NCBI GenBank assembly: GCA_037178855.1
Contig: JASJZC010000002.1
Coordinates: 1,984,001-2,048,000, forward strand
From: Oscheius sp. JU75
Taxonomy: Eukaryota > Nematoda > Chromadorea > Rhabditida > Rhabditidae
Length of the DNA stretch: 64,000 nt
Direction of reading: 5' to 3'
This document shows positions 43,100 to 55,200 of this stretch, in pieces. The first letter of the stretch is position 1. Each line of letters begins with the position of its first letter. The translations under genes and the position numbers were made by a program. The notes under the pieces were generated by a model. The model made no database searches. It had not been told where the DNA came from and worked only from the letters and a program-made list of their open reading frames with translations.

Positions 43100-43529
43100 G
43101 GTAATAGTTCGGCAGGCGGCTCGGTCCATCCTAACGGGTTTTCGCGCGCACTTTTGAATTCGGACGGATTTTGGAATCTTTTTCTGGTTTACGATTTCTA
43201 CGCCTTTTCACTGCTTTTCTCAACTTTTTGCCTTACCTTTTATGTCTTTTCTTGTTTGCTTCAAGAAATAAAAACTAAGACTGCCTTGTTCTCCGTTGGT
43301 ACAATCTGCTCCCGTCTGTTGGTCAACTGATAGGAGTCAATTACCATTATACAAGGCAGTTCTAGTTTATATTACTTGAAGAGAGCAAGAAAAGACATGA
43401 AAGATAAGGCAAAAAATTGAGAAAAGCAGTAAAAGGCGTAAACGAGAAGAAGATTTCAAAATCCCGCCGAATTCAAAAATGCGCGCGAAAACGCGTTTGA
43501 ATGAACCGAGCGCCTGCCGAACTATTACC
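43100..43529. mobile_element. MITE with about 190-bp terminal inverted repeats and 8-bp TSD
   Basis: The ends read ggtaatagttcggcaggcg and, inverted, cgcctgccgaactattacc. The inverted similarity continues for most of each half around a short centre near 43300-43360. An exact direct repeat aagagact flanks it at 43092-43099 and 43530-43537. An 8-bp duplication suggests mobilisation by a hAT-type transposase. No ORF is supported. Confidence 0.88.
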
Positions 43530-43537
43530 AAGAGACT

Positions 43538-45050
43538 TGTACAAACACGAGAAAAAGATAATAGCCCAATGATTGGCGTCATTACGAAGGTTGAAAAGAG
43601 AACTTAAAAATGTGTTTTGAGCTCATAACGTAGAGAAAAACACTGTTATAGCTGTTGCCAAACTTTGACATTTTGCACTTTCTGTTACGCGAAATTACGT
43701 ACCAATTTTCAACGCAAATTCGAGTAAAAGACGTACACAAGTTCGTGTAACCGAAAGTACATAATTTGGCAACGGCTATAACAATACAGACTTCGATTCG
43801 AAACAGTGCAAGCACGAAGCATGTCATCTATATGGAAAAGATCTTCTTCAGGTGAGGCTATGGAAACGTATGGCTGAAGATATCGGGTAACTTATTTGTA
43901 GTAGCTCAAGCTGTGAAAGCTGTATTGTACTTTTGGCTTGGACAGATTACTAGGGAATATTTTACCGTAACATAGGAAAAGAAACAGACCAACGAAGATA
44001 GGCAGAGATGGAGAAACAAAAAGAGACAGGTGGTCAGGTCGACAGCCTGCAGATTTCGAGGGAAAGAAGAGGACTGGCTGTTTGAAAATATCGACAGAGT
44101 ATGAGGATCACAGATGGACAGGGATAGTTTACAAACAAGTAGGATACCAAAGAGACAGACTAAGCACAGAGTTCCAACCAGATGTTGGGACTGACAGACA
44201 GCCAGTAGAAACCAGAAGAAGTGAAGTCATTAGATATGCTACCCGTTCTGAGGCAAACATTTACTTTATTCCTGATTGAGTACGGAAAACTGGGTTCTTC
44301 AAAACGTATTACCTCTAGTCTATCTTCGTGGCAAGCGAAGGAGGGGGAATGCAAAAGAATTGACGAGAGGAATTAAGTGTTAAAACTGTAGGAAGTATAA
44401 TTGATAAGTGGAAATTGGATCATTGACGACGTGTACGCAGTTGATCTGTTTGTTCTTAACTTCAAGGAAATTTCAGTCTCATTGTCTTTTTAAAGGACTG
44501 TAGCTTAACAATATCACACTAACAGGTAGTCTCAGCGTTCAGTAGTAGGACTGCTGACAGAGAGACAGTGAGGAACCAATAACAGAACCTTATAAAAGTG
44601 ACACTTTTTGTGATTACGTTCCAGAAGACTTAAAACCTTGCCCAAGAGTCTAATAATCCGCTTGTGAAACGAAAGGGTAACTGGAAAGTAGGCAACTTCT
44701 TGAAGAGTCAGCAGCTGCAGTGGAACAGCTGAAAATTGAGTTCAATTCCAGCCATTTACGTCAGTAGTAGAAAGAACTGGAATTGAGGTTTTTCCGGCTC
44801 TAACATTAGCATTCTTGGAATGTTGACTATAAATAGTCTTTCCGCCGAGCTATAAGGGTCTCACGGCGACGGCGACAGGTTCTTGAATACCCTGTAGAGA
44901 AAGAAATCAGTCTGGCTCTTGATATTGAAATCCGGCTTTTTCATAACAGTCAGCATCAGGTTCTGCATTTGTTCAAGATCGATCTGAAGCCATATGTGAA
45001 GCAAATTTGTGCCTCAGGCCTCCGGCTTTACTTACATTGCCGCTCCAGCT
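43538..45050. other. Gene-free stretch
   Basis: I find no exon chain, RNA gene or strong repeat here. A weak inverted pair (about 43650-43680 against 43745-43775, tgccaaa..tttt / cgttgccaaattatg-like) is visible. Confidence 0.4.
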
Positions 45051-45059
45051 GTAGTCAGC

Positions 45060-45215
45060 TTTCTTGGATTGATCCTGTGGCTCACTGCATCAGTAGCGTC
45101 TTCCACCTTAATTGTTACCATAGGCAGTAGGAGATTTAGAAAGGCCAAAGATCCTTGAAGTCCTCGCAGCCTTCACTGTAATTGCAAGGAAAATTTTTTT
45201 ACGTTGATATATGTG
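45060..45215 (-). pseudogene. Decayed paralogue of the microgene at 45902-46084
   Basis: The minus strand contains CNYSEGCEDFKDLWPF in the frame homologous to CNQSECYEEFKGLWHF, then a TAA. Flanking bases also match (atatgygaagartatgcgtcgaatt on the far side). The initiator codon and second exon are lost. Confidence 0.5.
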
Positions 45216-45901
45216 AAGAATATGCGTCGAATTCCCACAAAGAAATCCAAAGTTTTTTTTTCGTAGAAACAAAACTCAAATTGCAGACTGTTAATGACTA
45301 AGAAAAGCCTTCTTCACATTAAAGATCGGTACAGATGTACCGACATTTGCCTCTAAAGTTCAAAAGTACTTGATCTAATAGATCAACTTGAGGCTTAGTT
45401 CTTTGCAGAACGGGTCCTTTACGAAAACTAAAATGAAATGAAGATCTAGAGTCTGTTTGGAAAACAGTCTCCTATGCTTTGTTCGCACAAGTTGGGCTCA
45501 CAAAAACTACGCGGTTTTGTGTTCAAAAACTGTGAACAAAAGTAGCGGTAAGCCCTAACTTATCAAGGCTGAACTTGTGTTCAAATTCATTTGTGAACAG
45601 AGTTATTAGCTAGTAAATAAAATTAGTACTTGCTGTTTCCTGACTACGCTCTGTCAAGAAAGTACAGACGGTTGCGTTTTTACGTGATTTGAACCCAATT
45701 GCAAACTCTTTCTAGTTTATAACTATTGGAATTGACATGTTCCTGAGTGTTTTTCTGCCCGTTCTTTCATTTGCAATTGGCTTCACATCAAGAAAAAAGT
45801 TGGCAAAATGGCGAAAAAACACAACCATCTATACTTTCTTGACTGAGTGTATACTTTTTTTCATAAGTGCGAAAGGCTTTTGGTCAGTCACAGGCTTCTC
45901 T

Positions 45902-46084
45902 TCAGCGACGGTCACTTTGCTCTTCCAACCACCTCAGCAGTCTCTTCCACCTGAAACAGGACAGTCTATTACTCTCACTCAGTAATTATTACCAGAAGTA
46001 GTAGGAGAAGTAAAAATGCCAGAGACCCTTGAATTCCTCGTAGCATTCACTTTGATTGCATTGGAACTGTTTGCACGTTTCCAT
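45902..46084 (-). CDS. Possible two-exon microprotein, 46 aa
   Basis: Exon 46084-45993 starts with ATG and encodes four cysteine-containing residues in METCKQFQCNQSEC, then aromatic residues. A gtaata donor follows. Exon 45950-45902 follows a gtttcag acceptor and encodes WKRLLRWLEEQSDRR before TGA. Frame and phase agree. A degenerate duplicate 0.85 kb away keeps the same residues (C...SE.C.E.FK.LW), which suggests past coding constraint. No known family. Short length makes chance possible. Confidence 0.35.
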
Positions 46085-46207
46085 ATATGAAGAGTATGCG
46101 TCGAATTTTCACCAAACACATTCAATGTTCAAAATATCTTTGTAACAAAATGTAATAAAGAACTTTTATGGAAAACTAAAGAAATTCGAGAGGGATTATC
46201 GCACTAA

Positions 46208-46637
46208 CTAGGGAAGGATTTTAGTTGCCCGCGGGATATCGAAACGAGGTAGGTGTCATTCGAAAGGGCATCGATGGTATTTCCCAAATTTTCAGCTGCG
46301 GAATGGGTGTCTGCTGTCCTCTGGAGCTTTTTCCGTTTCCAGATTTTGAGCTGAATTTGCGCTCTTAGACTTGGATATCCAGTGCTTCTTTCAGCGCAAG
46401 TGACCAAGTGGTGCAGTGCCTAAGCGCTCCGCTGAAAAACTTAGTTTTTGGCTCGAATCCTCTCTTCGGAAAACATTTTTATTTACTCATTTCAAGAGTG
46501 AAACGGGAAAAGCTCCAGAGGACAGCAGACATCCATTCCGCAGCTGAAAATTTGGGAAATACCATCATTTTCGATGCCCTTTCGAATGACACCTACCTCG
46601 TTTCGATATCCCGCGGGCAACTAAAATCCTTCCCTAG
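46208..46637. mobile_element. Foldback MITE with about 140-bp TIRs and TAA duplication
   Basis: The left arm from ctagggaaggattttagttg and the right arm ending caactaaaatccttccctag are reverse complements over about 140 bp (to about 46340 and from about 46500). TAA flanks both sides (46205-46207 and 46638-46640), the 3-bp duplication expected for PIF/Harbinger-mobilised MITEs. The centre (about 46395-46460) contains a tRNA-like A-box/B-box arrangement (ggctcgaatcctc). No transposase is present. Confidence 0.85.
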
Positions 46638-46640
46638 TAA

Positions 46641-49600
46641 GGGGAGCATCTAAGTCTTTTGTAATATTCGATAATATATTGATGCACTGTTTATGTTGAA
46701 CATCTTCTGTTATGACACGAGAAAGATCTTTCGAAGTTTCCTTTCTGCCTGTAAAATGTAGTAAAAAAAAGGAGTACGGGGCGAAGACAAGCACAACTCT
46801 GCTCTATCTCTACCTCTCTCTCTCTCTTCTCCTATCTCTATTTTCGAAATAAACTGTTGTTGACATCCTCTATTCCTCGAATGTGCTTGTTGCTTGTTCT
46901 AGGTTTCAAGATTGAAAAATAAGATTGTTGGGTCCCCTACTTTTAGAGTCTCCGACTTTAGTTTGTTTTAGAGTTCCCTACTTATTTTCGGGTCTCCTAT
47001 ATATTTTAGAGTTCCCTAGGTCAGTCTAGAGTCGATGTTCTCAGTTCTGCTCGGAATAGGTACTGTTTCACGGCTTGTGTGGAAGGAACATTACGACAGA
47101 GTGGTTACAGCAGGAGAGGATATTTTCAAGAAGCTACGAAAGATGCCTAAAGTTCAGACTGTTTTTTTGATAGTTGACATACTTCTAACTGTCTCTGTCA
47201 ACATAGAATGATTAGAGATTTGGGAATACTTTGAGCCCACAGATAAGAACAGTGTGCCGAGTGACATGGATAGATTGACATTGACAATAGTACATGGCTA
47301 GAGTAATAGAGGCAGGGTGATCGATATAAATGAGAGTGCCTTTCAATGTCCTTCAATAAAAACCCAGAGGTTTCACTGTTACTGATCAACGATCGTTATA
47401 ACAGGCTGAGAGTGTGGGTCAAGGAGATGGATGGGGACGCAACCAGTCACTCTCGGAAGTAATCCATAGAAGTTATCCGTAGCTTCGGTCAGGCAGATAG
47501 TACACAGTACACACCCATCTCATCTCATCATCCCCACCATGTTTGCTGTTCACTCTCGACCCGCGGGACTTGAGGAAACCCGAAAACTTTCTCGGGGCTC
47601 ATGATGGTATTTCATCATAAAGTGTTTGTCTCAGTCCCCGAGACTTTCCACCAAAATCAAGCCCCTTAAGCCCAGAGAATCGTTCCGCCCTGTTAAAAAG
47701 TCGCATGTCCGGATGGAGAGCGAGAGAGAAAGACTGACCACACCCCGGTCTCCACAGCCTTTTGTTTTCGTCTACTGACCCCCGAAAGCCTGTCCTACAG
47801 TAGATCAGCTTCTCTAACAATAGACGTTTTTCACTGTCTGTCCCTCCCCGCTTTGAAGAGGCGCCTTGTTAACCCACTTAGTGCCATTGCAAAAACGCAA
47901 TTCGAATACACAAGCAGGAGGACCAAGGTCGAAGTTATAGTCTGAATCTGTCCTTTCTCCAGTTTCATAACAGTTTTGCCCTCCTTGTCAGTACAAATTA
48001 GCCCACATTAGCCCAGCGCTAACAAGGTCATTTCGTGCAGGTTGATGGGTCAGTAAAACTGCTGCCACAGTTTCCTTACGTTTCAACTCTGCTGGTACCT
48101 CTGTTCCATCGCCTTTTACTATATCATACCATTTTATGCAAAGTTCACTCGCAAGCGCTATGGTACCTATTGAACTGTTGTGATTTGACCGTCTAGAGAT
48201 ATCCCTTAAGCTTCAGCTAAAATTTGAACGACATCCGGGCAGGGTGGGCAAACGATTGAAGATCGAGGGAATCCATTTCTACCAGTTTCGCTTGGGTATG
48301 GTTCTGATCCAACAAAGTGATAACATTCCAAGTTAAGGGGTGTAGGCGTAACTAAGCCTAAGCCAAAGGGATATAGTTACACAAACTGCCATTTTCTGAA
48401 ATCCAAAAGTCACCCAATATCCGCCCAATGTCAGTATTTCATGACTCTATATTGCCATAGTCGCATGAATATTTCATCTAACACTGTCGAGGTGTTTGTG
48501 ATAGCTAATTAAGTCTTACGTACGAGAATTCCTAAACAGAAACTCAGGTTTGAAGGGGCTCTTTCAATGCCGTCTTACAAACATTTTGGATTCAGTAAAT
48601 TTGTATTGGCTCTTCCTCCCTTGCTCTACTTGCTGTACTGAAGGCGGGCGAGAGAATCATATCAAAGAACTGTAGAGGTTTACTAGTTAGAATAGTCGTA
48701 GGTGAGAATGTTGAGATGAGAGAAAGAGGAAAAGGTCTCTGGAGGTGACAGGCTCTGCAGCTGTGACTTTTGTCGTTCAATCGTTTGTCTAGAGAGCCGC
48801 TGGGGTAAAAACAGTTACTCGAAAGCAATAGTTATGTCTTGGTAGTCTGTTAGTTTAGGTATTATTTCATACCAATCTGTGGTGCGTTCTTAGGCTTGAT
48901 TTACGATTCTTTCAGGAAACTAGACAGCTTTTGACCTCAAAATGAGCCTTCCTGTTCAGCCATTTCATCTCGTTTCTCGTGAAATTCAATCATATTTGAT
49001 CCAATTAGAGCCCCTGATAATACCTCCCGGCGTTCCTCGATCGCTCATTTCTTATCCTGTACGACTCTTATGACGCTCTTCTCTCTCTCCGATCCCCCCG
49101 ATCCCGAACCAGTTGTTCTCTGTCTCTCAGAGACATATCCGCCAAAAAATCGTCAATAGACTGGCTTTTCTTTCTCGGCTAAGAAAAGAGAGAGCCAGAG
49201 CGAAGTTGAGACATATCGGCGTGGCTGCATAGACGCAATAAAATCGAGTAAATGCCTCTACGGGTCATTAGAGAGTCAGCGGGAGGCGGAACTCTTTTTT
49301 CCAACGGGGATTTAGGAAGGTTTTGGGAAGGAGAGTGTTCGAAGGGCAGGTGTTCCGTCTCTCTGTCTCTATATCTCTATGTCTCTCTGTTTCTGTCTTT
49401 TTCATACCCGATCATCATAACTCTCCCCCTGCGCTTATCTGGCTATTTACGGTCCTCGCTTTTTGTCTCCGAACCATTTATGACCATCTAACTGCTTCTA
49501 ACCCTATTTCTCATTTTCCGAACCCCATCGTCCGGACTCATTAATTGACAGTGACCGCAAACAGGCGTCTTTCGTTAATCATCACGAAAAATGTGCCGGT

Positions 49601-52284
49601 CTGAAGGTGAAAGGGCGCCCGAGACAGAGAGAGGCTGTGTGGATTGAAAATGGCTACTGCTTGTCCAGTTTTCTGTCACCTCCTATTTCCCGCCATTTCC
49701 CAAGAAAACCCTCAAATTTTTGTCTCCAAGAGACCTTGAATCCCGTGCCTAATCCTATAGTTACAAGACGATCGCCACACCCTATTACGATTCTTCTGGT
49801 CCGACTACAACTCCCACCCTCTTCGTTTAGATTGTTTCAGGAAATTACCATATTTGGACAGTTTACAAACTGGGAAAAAAGTGCGCAAACGAATTCCACA
49901 GCCGATTGGGATGCTATCATTGCGTGTCTCTCTAAGGTCTCTCTATGTAGGCCGTCTCTCAGCGCCCAGCCTCTCCTCAAGCGCTAGGGTGCTGCTGATT
50001 CACAGGAGTTTGCACTTTCTTAACACTTTTTTTTATTGAATGTCTATCCTTGGGTTTTAGCGATTTCTCTCTCCGAAATCTCTTGACTTTACATCTTCAA
50101 AGCTGCAGATCCCGAAGTCATAGCTTTCGTTACTGAACCAATTTGCAGGCGCAAGTCTTTTTTCTGATGGGCTTGTAGATATTTTCGTCATTTGAATTAA
50201 GCAATGGACGACACACTTATGCTGAAGAGTCATGATATAAGTATCAGCCCCATAGTCAGAGTATAGTGGTATGTTCAGAGTCGATAGGCTTCGCCCATGG
50301 CAAAAACCATTGACTCTCCACAGATCAAAAGCGTGTATCTTTAAGTATAAAGCACAGTTGAGTATAAAACTAGTCCCCGTAGTTTCTTCTACCGACTAGC
50401 ATCTAAACTATTAAGAATTTGATTTCGTTTGTAGTGATCGAAAGACTCTGGAGACTGTAGCGACTACTAGTAGTTACTATTGTTCGCTCTAGAGCCTAGA
50501 TCTCCTTCCTTTAATCCCTTTCCATCTCCAGTGTTTGTCTGTCAAAGCTGTAAGAATACTCTTCTGTCTAAACTTTGCTACAGCTTGTCAGGAAACAACT
50601 GTAGTTTGTAGATTCTCTCTATAGCCTATCTGGTTACTGGACAATGATTTGGTAGTCGTGTCTTTTTGTCCTAACCATGAGATCTTGCCCACTTATTGTT
50701 AACCAATAGCTTGTTTGTTTCAACCTTTACCCCAAGCCAGTCAACTTTTAAAAGTTGTCTTTTAGACTCCCCTTTTTGATCTTTTGGTTCCCTTTTCTCC
50801 CCATCAATCCATCCTCTTTTTGAACCCGTCCCTCTTCCTGAAAGGCAAAGTGAAAGTCATGGTAAACGGCGTTTGGGTCAGTCTCTCTCCCTCTCTCTTA
50901 GAGTAAACTGAGAGTGACCGGTTGTTCAAAGAGAGAGAGAGAGACAGTGAGTGGAGAAGGCTGTTAATTACGCTAGGGGTCGGGGCGCCTCCTTCTCTCT
51001 TCACAAAACTGGATCCAGTCGGCTTTTACTGTTAAGTCAATATTCCTTCTCCAGGCGATTGATCCCCTGACCACTGTCCTGACAAAAAAAACAGATATTC
51101 TTCCCCCTTTTCCGGCCGGCGGAGTTCATTCCACTCCCCACCTATGCGCACTATCCTGACTGAAGATCTTTCGGCCTTTCACATCATTGCCCATCCGAGA
51201 GAGAGTGGAGAAAGCCATGTCTCTGATCCTTGTACTGCCTTCCGGCATTTATTTGTGTTATTTCCTGCTTCATTTCAATTTTTCGCTCTCTATACTATTG
51301 TGAGAATCTACGAAAGGCTAATTGATAGACAGGAAAGACAGGTGGATGAAATTCGGAGACTTTGACCTTGCCTTTCCTTGTGGAGAAGAAGCTACCGGGG
51401 CAGACGTGAGAGTCTATGTTATAGAGTTCTTGGAAGCTTTTGAATGATGTAATGGTGACGGAGTCTTGCCTTATTTTCTTAGTAATTAATGCTAGGATCA
51501 ACGGCCGACAGCAGCTTCGCAGCCTTTTGAACTTGGCTTAGACCCCTCTTCCCAAGTAATAGAAGTTGCCCCACAGCTGACTTGTCTCCTTGCCTCTTGA
51601 CACGAAATGGTTTGACAGCTTTTTTGGATATTTGACAGGCAATTGTGCGGACACTATGACAGACAGACGGATGGACTAGCTAAGAAAGCTTAGCTAAGAA
51701 AGATTGTAAACCCCACTTGGCTAAACTCAGTCCCCTGTTCCATGTAACCTTTAGACATCGATGTAACGTTGCTTTGGTTTTCAGGCAACTCATTGTTGTG
51801 AAATATTCGAAAGAGTACCGGAACGACCGACAGTTTTTTTTTTCAGCCGGAGGAGACCTGATTCTGATTTATCTAAGATCACTTTTTCGTTCTCTAACTC
51901 GGAGTCTTTGACTCATTATTCTTTCAAACGCGTTACTTCTCCACGCTTGAAAGAGATATCCCGTTCACGATCTTCATTGTAATTAGCTTTATGAGGCGTC
52001 CAACAGTCCATGAGTTCCTCAACAGTCCTAGTTTTCGTTGGCAGTCAGCAAGATTTCTTCTTTTGCTTTGTCAGGCAGCCTGTTCGGTTACAAAGAGTGA
52101 TCAGTCAGTTCAACACATCTAGAGCTACAGCTTTAACTTCTGTTTGAACGAGTGTGTAGTGCTGTCCCAAATGGTCATCCGCCTTTCCTAAGCAAGCTTT
52201 ATCCAGTTTACCCACTACCTCTGTTCTTATAATACTTCCTTTTTTCCTAGTCACTCGATTCACCTTGAAAGCCGAATTCTTTGG
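46641..52284. other. Long intergenic region upstream of qua-1
   Basis: No gene is supported in about 5.6 kb. It contains pyrimidine-rich and GAGA tracts (about 49345-49400, 50880-50950), imperfect repeats of a ttttagagttcccta unit at about 46940-47020, and the dispersed repeat at 51500-51690. Regulatory DNA for qua-1 may lie here, but I can point to no specific site. Confidence 0.5.
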
Positions 52285-52291
52285 TTTTCAG
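52285..52291 (+). promoter_or_regulatory. Probable spliced-leader trans-splice acceptor
   Basis: ttttcag stands directly before the chosen qua-1 ATG. With no upstream exon in the correct phase, it is best read as an SL trans-splice site, as is common in nematodes. Confidence 0.6.
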
Positions 52292-55200
52292 ATGTGGTTG
52301 CGGCCACTTCTCTTACTACTTCCCTCAATAGCATGGGCCATTAACTACAAGTGTCAGAATGATCAGGTATCTAGTTATTCTTATAAACTTCACATCTTCC
52401 TTACAGGTCCTAGTAGTCCAAAGTTTCGGCAACGATACCATCCGAATGCACTGTCAGAAGCTAGATCTCTGCGGCTACCAGCGATTGGTATTTTTGGCAG
52501 AAGTAATCATGGACTAATTGTTTTTCAGAGGTGTGACTATGACGAGCATCAGCCCCAGTGTGGTGGTTTGATGAACTTCGTTGCTCATGTGACCCAATCC
52601 TCGGCTACGAGCCCGTAAGTTCTTCTATACTTTGACAAAGAATTGCGGTTGACACGATATCGGTCATGATGAGTAGCTTGACTTTTCCCGACAGGCAGCC
52701 AGGTGGAAGTTCGGAGATTTTTAAACACGATATGGGGGCAGAGAAAACTGGAAAAGATGAGTGAAAGGGCGGAAAACCGAATTAGAGATGATCGGGATAT
52801 GTATCTTGATTTAGAAGGGACAAAATACAGAGACAGGGAGACAGCTTAATCCAGACAATTCCAGTGTGGAGCACACATGTTGCAATCTCTTCAATCCCCG
52901 TCCTCCCCACATGGTCACGACTCATGTTGGCAACGATTGTTTCATCTACGAACTCCCTGATGGAAGTTCAGTTGCCAAGCCCAAAGAAGACCATCCCGAT
53001 GACACTCCTTTGACCGTTCTCAAGGTTCGTATCTTTTCCTATTGATCCCACTGATCCATTTATAGAGTGCTGCCGAAATTCCCGAACATATTGACCACGT
53101 CTCGGGCTACCGGCTCCGTCTCTTCCATCTGAAGAACAAGTCGCCACCGACACTTCTTGTCAAGGGGATTGAAAGACGACTGTACGTAAGAGGCAGAGGG
53201 GGATGATTTGTTAGCAATTTCGCGGGTCGGCGCGCCTGCACGGGCTATTGCACTTGACAATTCTTTTGGGGTAAGAAGAGACCGTCATCAGTCGATAGTT
53301 GACCGGACATTGGGAGGTGGTAGACGGACATAAGGAGAATCGGATAAACAGAGACATAGTGGCAGGGCCAGTAATATAGCCCACCTAATCTAGTCATCTT
53401 CCTCGATCCTTTCATTGGCAAATTCAGATAGCAAGAGTTATTCCCGCTTCTGACCTTTTTTTCACCATTCAGTTGCTTCAGGGGGCACATATGGTAACAG
53501 AGTTGAGTTGAACTTGTCCGGACACTTGCAGTCAGATTGCTGCAGTCCTCCTCTAATTTACATCTACTTTATTATAGTTCCAGCTACTGAGAGTGACAGC
53601 GCAACTGGAGAGAGACAGTAGACAGTAGACAGTAGATAGAGAGACAGAGGGATAGGTAGAAAGACAGCGACTCTCTGACATGCTACATTTTCCAGTGACG
53701 GCTACCGAGTGACCATCTGCCGACCCCGCTGCACGTCCTTCCAAACCGCCACCCAAGAACGAGCTGCCAATGCTGGACAAAGAGAAGGCACTGCAGCTGA
53801 CGGCAGCGAGTGGAAGGTTATTAGCTGGAGCAGCTGGACCAGTTCCAGGTCTGTTTGCCCTTCCTTGACCCGTTTACGACCGCGAGAGGTCGTAAAGGGA
53901 TCATAATGTTATCGTTCCGACTGACACCCGAGAATTCATGACTTTTCAGCTGGACTACCTGGGCAAACAGCGTCGGAGCACAGGGAGAGAGGACGAGAAC
54001 TAGGACTGGAGAAGTGGCTCCCAAGGATGCTGACCGGGCTGGGTCTGCTTCTACTGGAGCCGGAACTGGAGCCAATAACATCAATGTAGATGTCGATGCC
54101 AACGGAAACAATAACAACAAGTTCGGTGGAGAGAACAGAGGAGGTTTCGATCGTCCCACTGTGAATGGAGAAGGTCCCGGACACATTAATATAACAATCC
54201 ATACCGCTGGACAGGGCAGTGGGGCTGGAAGTGGAGCTGGAAACGGTTCTGGAAATGGAAACGGGGCCACACCTAACATCAATGTGAGTTCTGGACAGAG
54301 AGACAGAGATAGAGACTTTTTTTTAGGTTTCCGCCAACGCAAGCAACGTCATCCACAACCACGTCCCCGGCTCCGGCAATGATGGAACTGGAAAGGGCGG
54401 TAATGGAGATCAGAGTACCGGCACTGGAAAGAAGGGCGGAAAGGGGGATGGAGAAGGTGGCGATGTCGGTACTGGAACCGGGACAGGAACTGGAGGAGGA
54501 AAAAAGGGCTCAAAGGGAGGTGACAATGGCCCAGAGACAGATGTAGGTGGAGAAGAAGGACCTGAGGTAAGCATACCACATAATCAAAAAATCTATTCCA
54601 TATTCAGAAAGCCAATGGTCAAGACAAGACCGCCAAAAAGCCTGGTCACCTCGGTGAAAACAGTCTAGGAGACGGAGAAGACGACAAATCTGGAGGTGAA
54701 GACGGAAAGGGCGGAAAGAAGTCGTCTGGAAGTGGTACCGGAAAAGAGACAGGCTCAGGAGACGGGTCAGGCTCTAAGAATGGGGAGGACAACAGCCTTG
54801 AGAATGGACCAAAGAGTGCCAAGGGTGGAGACGGATCCTCAGGAAAGAAGGACAAGACAGGAGCTGGAGCTGGTGGTCAAGGTGGTCAAGGAGGAAACCC
54901 CGATGGTGACAATGGAGATCTCCATGCCTCCACTGGGGACAAGGACGGTACCAATGCTGCTGCTGGAGGCAATGGAAAGAATTCTGGACTTGGTGGAGCT
55001 GGAAAAGACCAAGGAACTGGCCCTGCCACTGGAAAGAATAAAACCGGACCCTCTGGAAAAGGAGACGGTGACGATGAAGACCTTCTGAAGGGAGATGGTG
55101 GCAAAGGAGGTTCAGGATCAGGAGGAGACGGCGGAAAAGGAGGTAGTGGAGACAAGAAGAAGCCTGGAGCTGGTGATGCTGGTGGAAAGAACGGAGACAA

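Noticed and set aside
45737-45985. Plus-strand ORF beginning with a signal-peptide-like segment
   Set aside because: Overlaps the antisense microgene and its duplicate, and has no support from splice signals or a paralogue.
46395-46465. Possible functional tRNA gene
   Set aside because: A-box and B-box-like words are present but the T-stem and acceptor stem do not pair, so I describe it only as a tRNA-like core of a MITE.
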